Below, piece after piece: positions 8,685 through 16,876 of a DNA stretch of 39,686 nucleotides. Made by a program: the position numbers and the translations under genes. A model generated the notes under the pieces. The model was not told where the DNA came from and made no database searches. It saw only the letters and a program-made list of their open reading frames with translations. This DNA comes from Burkholderiaceae bacterium (GTDB lineage: Bacteria > Pseudomonadota > Gammaproteobacteria > Burkholderiales > Burkholderiaceae_C), in NCBI GenBank assembly GCA_016790515.1, contig JAEUOY010000042.1, positions 1 through 39,686 of the forward strand, written 5' to 3'. Numbering within the stretch: the first letter of the stretch is position 1; each line of letters starts with the position of its first letter.

Positions 8685-9614
8685 ATGCACGGTCCGCCCG
8701 CCGACTCCGGTTCGCAGCCGCCCTGGACCGGCCTGGCCTGGGGCCTGCTGGCCGCGGCGATCTGGGCCAGCTACTCGGTGCTGGCCCGGCTGGCGGTCAA
8801 GTCCGGATTGAGCCCGGGCGACCTGACGCTGCTGCGCTTCGCGCCGGGCGCCCTGCTGATGGCGCCCTGGCTGTGGCGCTGGGGGCTGCGCGACCTGGCC
8901 GGCATCGGCTGGCGGCGCGGCCTGCTGCTGGCCTTGCTGGCCGGGCCCGGCTTCAGCCTGCTGTTCATGAGCGGCTTCACCCATGCGCCGCTGGCCCATG
9001 GCGCGGTGATCGCCCCGGCCTGCCAGATGCTGGCCGGCCTGGGGCTGTCGGCGGCGCTGGCCGGCCAGCGGCTGACGCGCGAGACCGGCGTCAGCGCCGC
9101 CTTCGTGCTGCTGGGCCTGATGTTCATCGGCGGCGACAGCCTGCTGCACCAGGCCGGCGGCCTGACGCTGCTGGGCGACGCGCTGTTCGCGGCGGCCGGC
9201 ACCTGCTGGGGCGCGTTCGGCGCGCTGTCGCGGCGCTGGCAGGTCGACCCGCTGCGCGTCACTGCGGTGGTCGTGGTGCTGGCCTTCGTGCTGTTCGCGC
9301 CGGCTTTCGCGTTGCTGTCCGACCTGACCCGGATGGCCGCCGCCAGCCCCGGCATGCTGCTGATGCAGGTGCTGGCCCAGGGCCTGGGCGCCGGCCTGGT
9401 CGCGGTGCTGGCGTTCAGCCGCGCTGCGGCCTTGCTCGGTTCGGGCCGGGCCGCGTTCTTCGGCGCGCTGGTGCCGGGCGCAGCGTCGCTGCTGGCCGTT
9501 CCCGTGCTCGGCGAGGTGCCGTCGCTGCTGCAGGTGATGGGCATCGCCGCGGTGGTTTCGGGGCTGCTGATCGCCTTCGGCGCCGCGCGGCTGCTGGTCG
9601 CGCGCAGCCGCTGA
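8685..9614 (+). CDS. EamA/DMT-family transporter (309 aa)
   Basis: An inner-membrane protein of the drug/metabolite transporter superfamily. About ten hydrophobic helices form two EamA repeats, for example WTGLAWGLLAAAIWASYSVLARLAV near the N-terminus and the repeat-like LGDALFAAAGTCWGAFGALSRRW in the middle. A polar segment follows the first helix, and the C-terminus is short and basic, as is typical. These proteins usually export amino acids, purines or other metabolites; the substrate is not evident. It begins 35 bp after the hybrid kinase gene on the same strand and could be co-transcribed with it. It converges on the M3 peptidase gene, leaving only 16 bp between the stop codons. Confidence 0.88.
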   Translation: MHGPPADSGSQPPWTGLAWGLLAAAIWASYSVLARLAVKSGLSPGDLTLLRFAPGALLMAPWLWRWGLRDLAGIGWRRGLLLALLAGPGFSLLFMSGFTHAPLAHGAVIAPACQMLAGLGLSAALAGQRLTRETGVSAAFVLLGLMFIGGDSLLHQAGGLTLLGDALFAAAGTCWGAFGALSRRWQVDPLRVTAVVVVLAFVLFAPAFALLSDLTRMAAASPGMLLMQVLAQGLGAGLVAVLAFSRAAALLGSGRAAFFGALVPGAASLLAVPVLGEVPSLLQVMGIAAVVSGLLIAFGAARLLVARSR

Positions 9615-9630
9615 CGTGCCCGGGGCCGCG

Positions 9631-11682
9631 TCAGTCGAGCAGCCCGCGCGCCCTCAGCATCGGCTCGACGCGGGCATCGCGGCCGCGGAAGGCGCGGTAG
9701 GCCGCGCCCGGCTCGACGCTGTCGCCGCGGCTGTAGATGCAGTCCTTCAGCCGCGCCGCCAGCGCCGGGTCGAAGGCGCTGCCGGCCTCGGCGAAGGCCT
9801 CCCAGGCGTCGGCCTCGAGGACCTCGGCCCACAGGTAGACGTAGTAGCCGGCGGCATAGCTGTCGCCCGAGAACAGGTGCTGGAAATGCGGCAGCCGGTG
9901 GTTCAGGCCGGTGTCGGCGGGCAGGCCGCGCGCGGCCATCAGCTGCTGCTCGAAGGCGACGATGTCGCCGACCGGCTCGGCGCGCTCGTGGGCGGCGAGG
10001 TCGACGATCGCGCTCGCCGTGTAGCGCACCGTCTCGTAGCCCTGGCCGAAGCGGCGCGCCGCGTCGAGCCGGTCGAGCAGGCTCTCGGGGATGGCCTCGC
10101 CGCTGCGCCAATGGCGGGCATGGCGGCGCAGCACCTCGCGCTCCTGGCCCCAATGCTCGAACAGCTGCGAGGGCAGTTCGACGAAGTCGCGCAGCACCCG
10201 GGTGCCCGACAGGCGCAGGTAGCCGACGTCGCTGAGCAGCCCGTGCAGCGCGTGGCCGAACTCGTGGAACAGGGTGCGCACGTCGTCGGGCGAGAGCAGG
10301 GTCGGCGCGCCCGCTGCGGCCTTGGCGAAGTTGTTGTTGTTCAGCACCACCGGCAGCGCAGCGCGGCCATCTCCAGTGTTGCGGTGCTGCACGCTCAAGC
10401 TGCTCATCCAGGCGCCGCTGCGCTTGGTCGGCCGCGAGAAGTTGTCGTGCAGGAACAGCCCGATCGCCCGGCCCTGCTCGTCGCCGACCTCGTAGACCTC
10501 GACATCGGCGTGGTAGGCCGCCAGGTCGGAGCGCGGCCTGAAGCGCAGGCCGAACAGCCGGCCGGCGCATTCGAAGGCCGCGGCCACCATGTTGGGCAAC
10601 GCGAAATAGGGCTTCAGCGCCGCGTCGTCGAGCGCATAGCGCGCCTGGCGCACCTGCTCGGCCCAGTAACGCCAGTCCCAGGGCTGCAGATCGCTGCCGG
10701 CGCCGGCCTCGGCCATCGCCTCGCGCAGCATCGCGCGCTCGCGCTCGAGCGCCGCCAGCGCGGGCGCCCACACCGAATCGAGCAGCGCCCACACCCGATC
10801 GCGGCCCTGCGCCATCGTGTCGGCGAGCTTGTAGTCGGCGTAGCTCGCGGCGCCCATCAGCCGGGCCTGGCGCTGGCGCAGGGCCAGGATCTGCGCCGCC
10901 ACCGGCCGGTTGTCGTGCTCGCCGGGCTGCTCGCCACGGCCGACCCAGGCACGCCAGGCGGTCTCGCGCAGGTCGCGCCGGGTCGAGAAGCTCAGGAAGG
11001 GCACGATCAGCGACCGGCTGAGCGTGATCACCGGCACCGCCAGCCCGCGCTCGGCCGCCGCCTGGCGCGCCGCGTCGCGCAGGAAGTCGGGCAATCCGGC
11101 CAGCGCCGCCTCGTCGGGCAACGGCAGCGCGAAGGCGGCCTCGTCGTGCAGCACGTTCTGCGCGAAGCGGGTCGACAGCTCGGCCAGCTGGCCATCCAGC
11201 GCCGCGAATTCGGCCCGCGCGGCCGGCGGCAGGCAGGCACCGGCGCGAACGAAGTCGGCGTGCAGGCGCTCGACCAGCCGCTGCTGCTCGGGTGTCAGAC
11301 CCGCGTCCCGGCGCGCGGCGTGCACCGCATCGAGACGGGCGAAGAGGCCGGCGTCCTGGTGCACCGCGCTCCAGTGGGCGGCCTGCGGTGCGGCCATCTC
11401 GCGCTGCACGGCCTGCAGCGCCGGCGTGGTGGCCGACGCCGCCAGGTTGTGGAACACCGCCTCGATGCGCCGCAGCAGCGCGCCGCTGCGGTCGAATGCG
11501 GCCACCGTGTTGTCGAAATCCGGCGCCGCTGCCTGCGTTGCCAGCGCCGCCACCTGCTCGAGGTGCAGCGCCATCGCGCGCGCCATCGCCGGGGGAAACT
11601 GCTCGGCACGGATGTGGTCGAACGCCGGCAGCCCGAGCGGTGCATCGGCGTCGATCAGCAGGGCATTGGTGGGGGCGTCCAT
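9631..11682 (-). CDS. prlC: M3-family oligopeptidase A (683 aa)
   Basis: A cytoplasmic zinc metallopeptidase of the thimet oligopeptidase / oligopeptidase A family, which degrades short peptides and cleaved signal peptides. The zinc motif HEFGH is present with His473, Glu474 and His477 (in LFHEFGHALHG). The third ligand is expected in the ELPSQLFEHW stretch shortly after. The length matches the E. coli enzyme. The start at 11682 (MDAPTNALL) gives the family N-terminus; the same frame stays open to 11922, but that extension contains no family sequence. It diverges from the second hybrid kinase gene over 266 bp. Confidence 0.94.
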   Translation of the reverse strand: MDAPTNALLIDADAPLGLPAFDHIRAEQFPPAMARAMALHLEQVAALATQAAAPDFDNTVAAFDRSGALLRRIEAVFHNLAASATTPALQAVQREMAAPQAAHWSAVHQDAGLFARLDAVHAARRDAGLTPEQQRLVERLHADFVRAGACLPPAARAEFAALDGQLAELSTRFAQNVLHDEAAFALPLPDEAALAGLPDFLRDAARQAAAERGLAVPVITLSRSLIVPFLSFSTRRDLRETAWRAWVGRGEQPGEHDNRPVAAQILALRQRQARLMGAASYADYKLADTMAQGRDRVWALLDSVWAPALAALERERAMLREAMAEAGAGSDLQPWDWRYWAEQVRQARYALDDAALKPYFALPNMVAAAFECAGRLFGLRFRPRSDLAAYHADVEVYEVGDEQGRAIGLFLHDNFSRPTKRSGAWMSSLSVQHRNTGDGRAALPVVLNNNNFAKAAAGAPTLLSPDDVRTLFHEFGHALHGLLSDVGYLRLSGTRVLRDFVELPSQLFEHWGQEREVLRRHARHWRSGEAIPESLLDRLDAARRFGQGYETVRYTASAIVDLAAHERAEPVGDIVAFEQQLMAARGLPADTGLNHRLPHFQHLFSGDSYAAGYYVYLWAEVLEADAWEAFAEAGSAFDPALAARLKDCIYSRGDSVEPGAAYRAFRGRDARVEPMLRARGLLD

Positions 11683-11708
11683 CGTCGCTGGCGTGCTGCG
11701 GGGGCCTG

Positions 11709-11719
11709 GGGTCAGACCC
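11709..11719. repeat. Short inverted repeat GGGTC-A-GACCC
   Basis: A perfect 5 bp inverted repeat with a one-base centre, 27 bp upstream of the prlC start codon inside the 266 bp divergent gap. It could be a small operator or an intergenic repeat of the kind scattered in Burkholderiales genomes. Only this copy was noticed in the window, so its role is unknown. Nothing else distinct was seen in the gap (11683-11948). Confidence 0.35.
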
Positions 11720-11948
11720 AACCTCCGTTGATCATGCCACCCGGCGCAGCGCCCTGTCGCCAGCAGGGCCGGCGACGCGGCGGCATTGCAAGCAAGGGTA
11801 TCTCCTGCGTCGCGCCGCTGCGTGCACCGGCGGCTGCCGCCGATCGGACGCATACTCAGCGCCACGCCGAGGCGGGCACCGCCTGCAGGGCCCGGCACCG
11901 GCTGGCCTGCGCGACAGCCCACCCCCGTGACCGCTGCAGGGAGCCGCG

Positions 11949-13781
11949 TTGATCGACCGTTATCTCGAACCAGGCCCGACCGCGCTCGAGCGCGCGGCGC
12001 GGGAGATCGGCCTCACGCTGACGCCGGCCCACCGCCAGCAGGTGGTGCACGAGCAGATGCGCATGGTGCTGCTGCACACCCGCGTCGGCACGCTGGCGGC
12101 CACCGTGTTCGCGGTGCTGCTGGCCTGGCATCTGCAGCCGCTGGTGCCGGGGCTGCCGGTGGCCGGCTGGCTGGCCGTGAAGCTGGCGGTGGCGCTGGCG
12201 CGCATCGCGCTGGCGCAGGCCTACCAGCGCCTTGGCGCCGGCAGTCCGCACTGGCTGCGCTGGCAGCGGGCGATGCTGCTGCTGCTGGCCGCCGACGGGC
12301 TGGTCTGGGGCCTGGCAGGCTGGCGGCTGAGCGGCGAGTCCCTGCCGGTGATGGCGCTGGCGGTGGCCGCGCTCGACGGCGTGAGCTGCATCGCCACCTT
12401 CGGCCTGCAGGTGCGGCTGGCCGCCACCGCCGCCTACGTGCTGCCGATGCTGCTGCTGGTGGCGCTGGGGCTGGCAATGCGGGCCGACGAGAATGCGCTG
12501 TTCGCTGCCGCGGCGCAGCTGATCCTGCTGGTGCTGCTGCTGCTGACCGCGCGCGCCACCTCGCGGCAGCTGGTCGCCGGGATGCTGCTGCGGCTGCAGG
12601 CCGACCGGCTGGTTGCCGAGAAGGACGCTGCGCTGCGGCTGGCCCAGGAGCGCAGCGCCGAGCGCGACCGCTTCCTGGCCAAGGTCAGCCACGAGCTGCG
12701 CACGCCGCTGCACGGCATGCTGGGGCTGGCGCGGCTGCTGCACCTGGAGTCGCGCGAACCCACGCTGAGCCATCGGCTGGAACTGATCGAGAGCTCTGGC
12801 ACCCACCTGCTGGGCCTGATCAACGACCTGCTCGAAGTCTCGCGCATCGACGCCGGGCACTTCACGCTGCGCGAGGACGTGTTCGACCTGGCCGCGCAGC
12901 TGCAGCAGATCGCCGACCTGTTCACGCTGCGCGCGGCCGACAAGGGCCTGGGCTTCACGCTGCGGCTGGAACTGCCGCGACCCTGCTGGGTGCGCGGCGA
13001 CGCCGCCCGGCTGCGCCAGGTGCTGAACAACCTGCTGGGCAACGCGATCAAGTTCACCCGCCAGGGCGGCATCCTGCTGGAAGCGCGGCCGGGCGCGCAG
13101 CCCGACCGGGTGCGGCTGGCGGTGCACGACACCGGCGTGGGCATCAGCGCGGCCGAGCTGGCGCGCATCTTCCAGCCCTTTCACCAGGCCGGCACCGGCA
13201 GCAGCGGGATGCACACCACCGACGGCGTCGGCCTCGGCCTGACCATTGCCCGCGAGATCGCGATCGCGATGGGCAGCGACATCCAGGTGCACAGTGCAAC
13301 GGGCGTGGGCTCGAGCTTCAGCTTCGAGGCGGCACTGCCGCGCGCCGATCCGACCGTCGTGCCCGCCGGGCCGGCGCAGGGCGGCCCCCGCCTGCCGCGG
13401 CTGGTGCTGGTGGCCGAGGACGACGAGGTCAACGCGCTGATCGTCAACGCCTTCCTCGACAACCTGGGCGTGCGCTGCGAACGGGTGGCCGACGGCAAGC
13501 AGGCGGTCAGCCGCGCGCTGCGCGAGACCGACCGGCCCGAGCTGGTGCTGATGGACTGCCGCATGCCGGTGATGGACGGCCTGGCCGCCACCGCCGAGAT
13601 CCGCCGCCAGGAGCACACGCTGGGGCTGCGGCGCTTGCCGATCATCGCGCTGACCGCCACCGCCACCGAGGTCGACCTGCAGTCCTGCCTGGCCGCCGGC
13701 ATGGACGCGGTGATCGCCAAGCCCTTCACGCCGGTGCAGCTGGCGCAGGCGATGCGCGACGCGGCGGCGCTGCCGCACTAG
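11949..13781 (+). CDS. Membrane-bound hybrid sensor histidine kinase (610 aa, TTG start)
   Basis: Residues ~30-200 contain about five to six hydrophobic helices, so this is an inner-membrane sensor with little periplasmic sequence. The cytoplasmic part has HisKA with His248 (KVSHELRTPLHG), HATPase_c (LLGNAIKF, DTGVGIS, GVGLGLTIA) and a C-terminal receiver with phospho-acceptor Asp536 (LVLMDCRMPVMDG) and Lys in IAKPFT. No ATG is available at the right place; the TTG at 11949 is preceded by AGGGAG at good spacing. The stop codon TAG lies inside the CTAG at which an IS1182-type element is inserted. Because CTAG is present at both junctions, the protein's end is unchanged by the insertion. Confidence 0.9.
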   Translation: MIDRYLEPGPTALERAAREIGLTLTPAHRQQVVHEQMRMVLLHTRVGTLAATVFAVLLAWHLQPLVPGLPVAGWLAVKLAVALARIALAQAYQRLGAGSPHWLRWQRAMLLLLAADGLVWGLAGWRLSGESLPVMALAVAALDGVSCIATFGLQVRLAATAAYVLPMLLLVALGLAMRADENALFAAAAQLILLVLLLLTARATSRQLVAGMLLRLQADRLVAEKDAALRLAQERSAERDRFLAKVSHELRTPLHGMLGLARLLHLESREPTLSHRLELIESSGTHLLGLINDLLEVSRIDAGHFTLREDVFDLAAQLQQIADLFTLRAADKGLGFTLRLELPRPCWVRGDAARLRQVLNNLLGNAIKFTRQGGILLEARPGAQPDRVRLAVHDTGVGISAAELARIFQPFHQAGTGSSGMHTTDGVGLGLTIAREIAIAMGSDIQVHSATGVGSSFSFEAALPRADPTVVPAGPAQGGPRLPRLVLVAEDDEVNALIVNAFLDNLGVRCERVADGKQAVSRALRETDRPELVLMDCRMPVMDGLAATAEIRRQEHTLGLRRLPIIALTATATEVDLQSCLAAGMDAVIAKPFTPVQLAQAMRDAAALPH

Positions 13782-13798
13782 GAGCCTGCGCGGCAGAA
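13782..13798 (+). repeat. Left terminal inverted repeat of the IS1182-type element
   Basis: Reads GAGCCTGCGCGGCAGAA and directly follows CTAG (13778-13781). It matches the reverse complement of 15313-15329 at 16 of 17 positions. Confidence 0.85.
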
Positions 13799-13846
13799 CC
13801 GGGTAGTTCCTGATGTCGGGTGGCAGGTTGGGTGCGTTGATGGGGC

Positions 13847-15160
13847 ATGCCCACGAGCTACCGCCCCTACGAGCCTGACCAGGTGATGCTGCTGCCGGCC
13901 GCGCCGCAAGACTGGCTGCCCGCAGGCCACCTGGCCCACTTCATCAACGACACAGTCGACGCGCTGGACCTCAAGGCGTTCTACGCCCGGTACGAGGGTG
14001 GGGGCTCGCGCAACCAGCCCTTTCACCCGGCGATGATGGTCAAGGTGCTGGTCTACGCCTGCGCCACGGGCGTGTTCAGCTCGCGCAAGATCGAGCGCCG
14101 GTTGCACGAGGACCCGGCGTTTCGGATGCTGGCGGCGGGCAACTTCCCGCGCCACCGCACCCTGTGCGACTTCCGGGCGTTGCACCTCGAGGAGCTGTCG
14201 GATCTGTTCGTGCAAGTCGTCAGGCTCGCCCGCGAGCTGGGTCTGGTCAAGCTGGGCACGGTGGCCATCGACGGCACCAAGGTCAAGGCCAACGCCAGCC
14301 GCCACAAGGCGATGAGCTAGGAGCGCATGCAGCAGGCCGAGATCGAGCTCAAGGCGCAGATCGACGCGCTGCTGGCCCGTGCCAAGGCCATCGACGAGAC
14401 CGAAGCGAACGAGCCTGAGCTGGACCTGCCGGCGGAGATCGAGCGGCGCGAGCAGCGGCTGGCGGCCATCGGCCAGGCCCGCGAGCGGCTGGAGCAACGC
14501 CAGCGCGAGGCGGACCTCGAGCGTGGCCGCAGCGACGACGACCGCCGCCCGCGGGGCCCAGACGGCCAGCCCAAGGGCAGGCGCTACAAGCGCGAGTTCG
14601 GCGTGCCCGAGGCCAAGGCGCAGGAGAACTTCACCGACCCGGACAGCCGCATCATGAAGCGCGCTGGTGGTGGGTTCGACCCGGCGTACAACGCGCAGAC
14701 CGCGGTGGACGAGGCCGCGCACATCATCGTGGCGGCCGACCTGGACAACACCGCACCGGACGCCAACTGGCTGCTGCCGATGATCCAGGCGGTGGGCAAC
14801 AACCTGGGTGAACTCCCTGAACTCGGTCTGGCCGACGCGGGCTACCGCAGCGAAGACAACCTCGAGCATGCGCCGATCGAGCTGGTGGTCGCACTCGGCC
14901 GGGAAGGCAAGGAGCACGCCGAGGTCGACGCAAAGCAGTACCCACACACCGCGGCAATGGCGGCCAAGCTCAAGACCGAAGAAGGCCGGGCGGCCTACCG
15001 CAAGCGCAAGTGGATCGCCGAGCCGCCCAACGGCTGGATCAAGAACGTGCTGGGGTTCGGGCAGTTCAGCATGCGAGGGCTGCACCGGGTGCGGGCCGAG
15101 TGCAAGCTCGTGTGCATGGCGCTGAACCTGCGGCGCATGGCGGTGCTGAGCGCAGGCTGA
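13847..15160 (+). pseudogene. IS1182-type transposase interrupted by an amber codon
   Basis: The first part (13847-14320, 157 aa) carries the N-terminal DUF772-type region (YRPYEPDQ, FHPAMMVKVLVY, SSRKIERRL) and the first DDE aspartate in VAIDGTKVKANAS. A TAG at 14318-14320 stops it after HKAMS. The same frame continues without any shift and carries a second aspartate (LADAGYRSEDN) and the catalytic glutamate region (IAEPPNGWIKNVLGF), ending at 15160. Relatives usually have Tyr after AMS, so one base change (TAC or TAT to TAG) explains the break. Read through, the protein would be 437 residues, normal for the family. Internal restart at the ATG at 14327 could give the C-terminal part, but that would lack the first catalytic residue. 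Confidence 0.88.
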
Positions 15161-15200
15161 ACGGCCTGAACGCCAGAAAAGCACTCGTCAGACTGACTGG

Positions 15201-15223
15201 AGCCTCCCTCCCGGAGGGAGGCT
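15201..15223. terminator. Perfect hairpin after the transposase gene
   Basis: An 11 bp perfect inverted repeat (AGCCTCCCTCC / GGAGGGAGGCT) with a single central base, 41 bp after the transposase stop and inside the IS. No T-run follows, so it is not a canonical intrinsic terminator. It may still block transcription leaving the element or act as a subterminal structure. Confidence 0.5.
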
Positions 15224-15246
15224 GGAGGGTGCGGTCCAACATGCTG

Positions 15247-15269
15247 GAGCTCCCTCTCGGAGGGGGCTC
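15247..15269. repeat. Second, imperfect hairpin in the IS 3' region
   Basis: GAGCTCCCTC pairs with GAGGGGGCTC across three bases, with one mismatch. It is related in sequence to the hairpin at 15201-15223 (both have CTCCCTC against GAGGG arms), so the two look like diverged copies. Confidence 0.5.
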
Positions 15270-15293
15270 GGGGGAGCCGTGCGTACAGCCGCA

Positions 15294-15335
15294 GGCTAGG
15301 AGGCTGGGCGGCTTCTGCCGCGCAGACTCCTAGCC
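15294..15335. repeat. Inverted repeat straddling the right end of the IS
   Basis: GGCTAGGAG (15294-15302) is the exact reverse complement of CTCCTAGCC (15327-15335), which spans the right junction and includes the outer CTAG. No such structure is seen at the left end. It may be a leftover of an earlier end or a structure recognised during transposition. Confidence 0.6.
15313..15329 (-). repeat. Right terminal inverted repeat of the IS1182-type element
   Basis: On the minus strand it reads GAGTCTGCGCGGCAGAA, one mismatch to the left repeat, and is followed outward by CTAG (15330-15333). Confidence 0.85.
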
Positions 15336-15339
15336 GGGC

Positions 15340-16032
15340 TCAAGCCGCCTGGCGCAGCGGCCGCAGCAGCGGCAGCGCAGCCTCTTCGACCTGCTCGGCC
15401 TCGGGCTCGGCCAGCAGTTGCAGGTCGGGGTGCCAGGTCTCGACCATGAAGGCATACAGCGGGTGGCGCTGCTCGCGCCAGCGGCGCTCGGCGCCCACCA
15501 CGTCGAAGCCCAGCACGCTGTGCGGCAGGCCGCCGGCATGGGCCAGCGGCACCTGCCGGCCCTCGCCCAGCAGGTCGTCGAAGCCCAGGCCGCGGTAGAT
15601 GCGCACCAGCGACGGGCTGCGCGCGCCGATCACCAACTGGCGGGTCTGGCTGGCCACCGAGGCCAGGTAGCAGGCCTTGACGAGCAGGGTCCGCACCAGC
15701 GCGTCGGCGCCGGCGCGGATCGCCAGCCGGGTGATCTCGGCGCGCGGCAAGGCGGCCAGCGCCGGTGGCAGCGCCACGCTGGCCTCGATCGGCAGCGGCC
15801 GGCCGCCGCTGCGCTGCAGCCGCGCGGTGCCGATGACCTCGCCGCTGGCCTTGTCGCGGCACACCAGCACGACGGTGCCGCGCGCCCGGTCGACGGCGTC
15901 GGGCTCGGCCAGCGCCTGCGCCAGCGCCGGCAGGTGATGGCCGTAGGCCGCGGCACGCAGGGCGCAGACTTCGCGCAGCTCGGCGGCGTGGCGCGCGATG
16001 CGGACAGTGAAACCCAGTTCGGACATGGACAT
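15340..16032 (-). CDS. FeeM-like N-acyl amino acid synthase / GNAT acyltransferase (230 aa)
   Basis: Resembles the FeeM-type branch of the acyltransferases, which links long-chain acyl groups from acyl carrier protein to amino acids and is structurally related to acyl-homoserine lactone synthases. Seen here are an N-terminal [21 protein letters not shown] segment (the 'R-x-x-Y' entry helix), a D-x-x-D-type stretch (PDAVDRARG), and core strands [19 protein letters not shown] and [19 protein letters not shown] resembles the GNAT CoA/ACP loop. ATG at 16032 is preferred (MSMSELGF); 16026 and 16083 are in frame. It lies convergent to the hybrid kinase, separated only by the IS. The product, if any, could be a lipoamino acid signal or surfactant; this is family knowledge, not shown here. 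Confidence 0.72.
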   Translation of the reverse strand: MSMSELGFTVRIARHAAELREVCALRAAAYGHHLPALAQALAEPDAVDRARGTVVLVCRDKASGEVIGTARLQRSGGRPLPIEASVALPPALAALPRAEITRLAIRAGADALVRTLLVKACYLASVASQTRQLVIGARSPSLVRIYRGLGFDDLLGEGRQVPLAHAGGLPHSVLGFDVVGAERRWREQRHPLYAFMVETWHPDLQLLAEPEAEQVEEAALPLLRPLRQAA

Positions 16033-16254
16033 CGTGCTGTGCTCCCGGGCCCGCCCTGGGCCTTGTGTCTGACGACGTGGCATCGGTCACGAGAGACGCG
16101 CACCACTGCCGTTAGGGTGCCTCGGCTCGGTGCCTGCCGATGCGCCGAACAGCAGGGCAGCGCACCGGCTGTTCCGGCCCGGCGGCGCACCGGCGACGGC
16201 GGCGGCTACAGTAGCGGCCCGTTTCCCGTCCGGCGGCCCGACGCCGCGCCGTGC

Positions 16255-16800
16255 ATGCCCGCAGCCAAACCCTCACGTGTCCAGCCTTCCCCGCGCGCCG
16301 GCGCCGCCACGCCGCTGGCGCTGTGGCTGGGCCTGGCGCTGCTGGTGATCGTGGCCGACCAGCTGACCAAGACCCTGGTCGTCTCGCAGTTCGCACTGGG
16401 CGACAGCCGCCAGGTGACCTCGTACTTCAACCTGGTGCGCGCCCACAACAGCGGCGCGGCGTTCTCGTTCCTGGCCGGCGCCTCGGGCTGGCAGCGCTGG
16501 TTCTTCGTCGCGCTGGGCACGGCAGCCTCGGGTTTCATCGTCTGGATGCTGCGCCGCCACCCCGGCGAGCGCCTGTTCTGCCTGGCGATCAGCCTGATCC
16601 TGGGCGGCGCGGTGGGCAACGTGATCGACCGCCTGCTGCACGGCCATGTCGTCGACTTCCTGCAGTTCCACTGGGCCTTCCTGGCGCCGATGTTCCCCGG
16701 CGGCTACTTTCCCAGCTTCAACCTGGCCGACAGCGCGATCACCGCCGGCGCGGCAGCGCTGATCCTCGACGAGTTGCTGCGGGTGCGCCGAAGCCGATGA
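16255..16800 (+). CDS. lspA: Lipoprotein signal peptidase (signal peptidase II, 181 aa)
   Basis: An inner-membrane aspartyl protease that removes signal peptides from diacylglyceryl-modified prolipoproteins. Four hydrophobic helices are visible. The catalytic pair fits Asp125 ([10 protein letters not shown]) and Asp159 (FNLADSAIT), and the conserved NSGAAFSFL motif is present. The first ~15 residues are a Pro/Ala-rich cytoplasmic extension. The ATG at 16255 is the natural start; the frame is open much further upstream, but only as GC-rich shadow. In many proteobacteria lspA follows ileS; here no ileS precedes it, and its left neighbour is a divergent acyltransferase gene. Confidence 0.96.
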   Translation: MPAAKPSRVQPSPRAGAATPLALWLGLALLVIVADQLTKTLVVSQFALGDSRQVTSYFNLVRAHNSGAAFSFLAGASGWQRWFFVALGTAASGFIVWMLRRHPGERLFCLAISLILGGAVGNVIDRLLHGHVVDFLQFHWAFLAPMFPGGYFPSFNLADSAITAGAAALILDELLRVRRSR

Positions 16801-16876
16801 CCACAGCGCCGCGCACGCCACCGCGCGGGGCTGCCCCCCTGGCCGCCCGGGTCCGGCGGCGTTACCCTCACAGGCC

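Larger units (their letters stand above)
13778..15333 (+). mobile_element. IS1182-family insertion sequence flanked by CTAG
   Basis: A complete element of about 1,548 bp (13782-15329) with near-perfect terminal inverted repeats and CTAG at both outer ends. The CTAG is either a 4 bp target duplication or a symmetric target. One transposase gene fills it, but that gene has a premature TAG, so the copy is probably not self-mobile. Family assignment rests on the transposase sequence and length. Its left flank is the stop codon of the hybrid kinase. Its right flank lies six bases from the stop of the convergent N-acyltransferase gene. Joining the flanks restores a compact convergent gene pair with both genes unharmed. 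Confidence 0.85.

Noticed and set aside
11683-11922. N-terminal extension of the M3 peptidase
   Set aside because: The frame is open to 11922, but the extension has no family sequence; the normal start is at 11682.
9616-11952. A plus-strand open frame of 778 codons opposite prlC
   Set aside because: It lacks any recognisable domain and has the composition of a shadow frame; the minus strand encodes a full M3 peptidase.
15418-16254. Long N-terminal extension of lspA
   Set aside because: The frame is open but overlaps the acyltransferase gene on the other strand; LspA is about 160-180 residues and starts at 16255.
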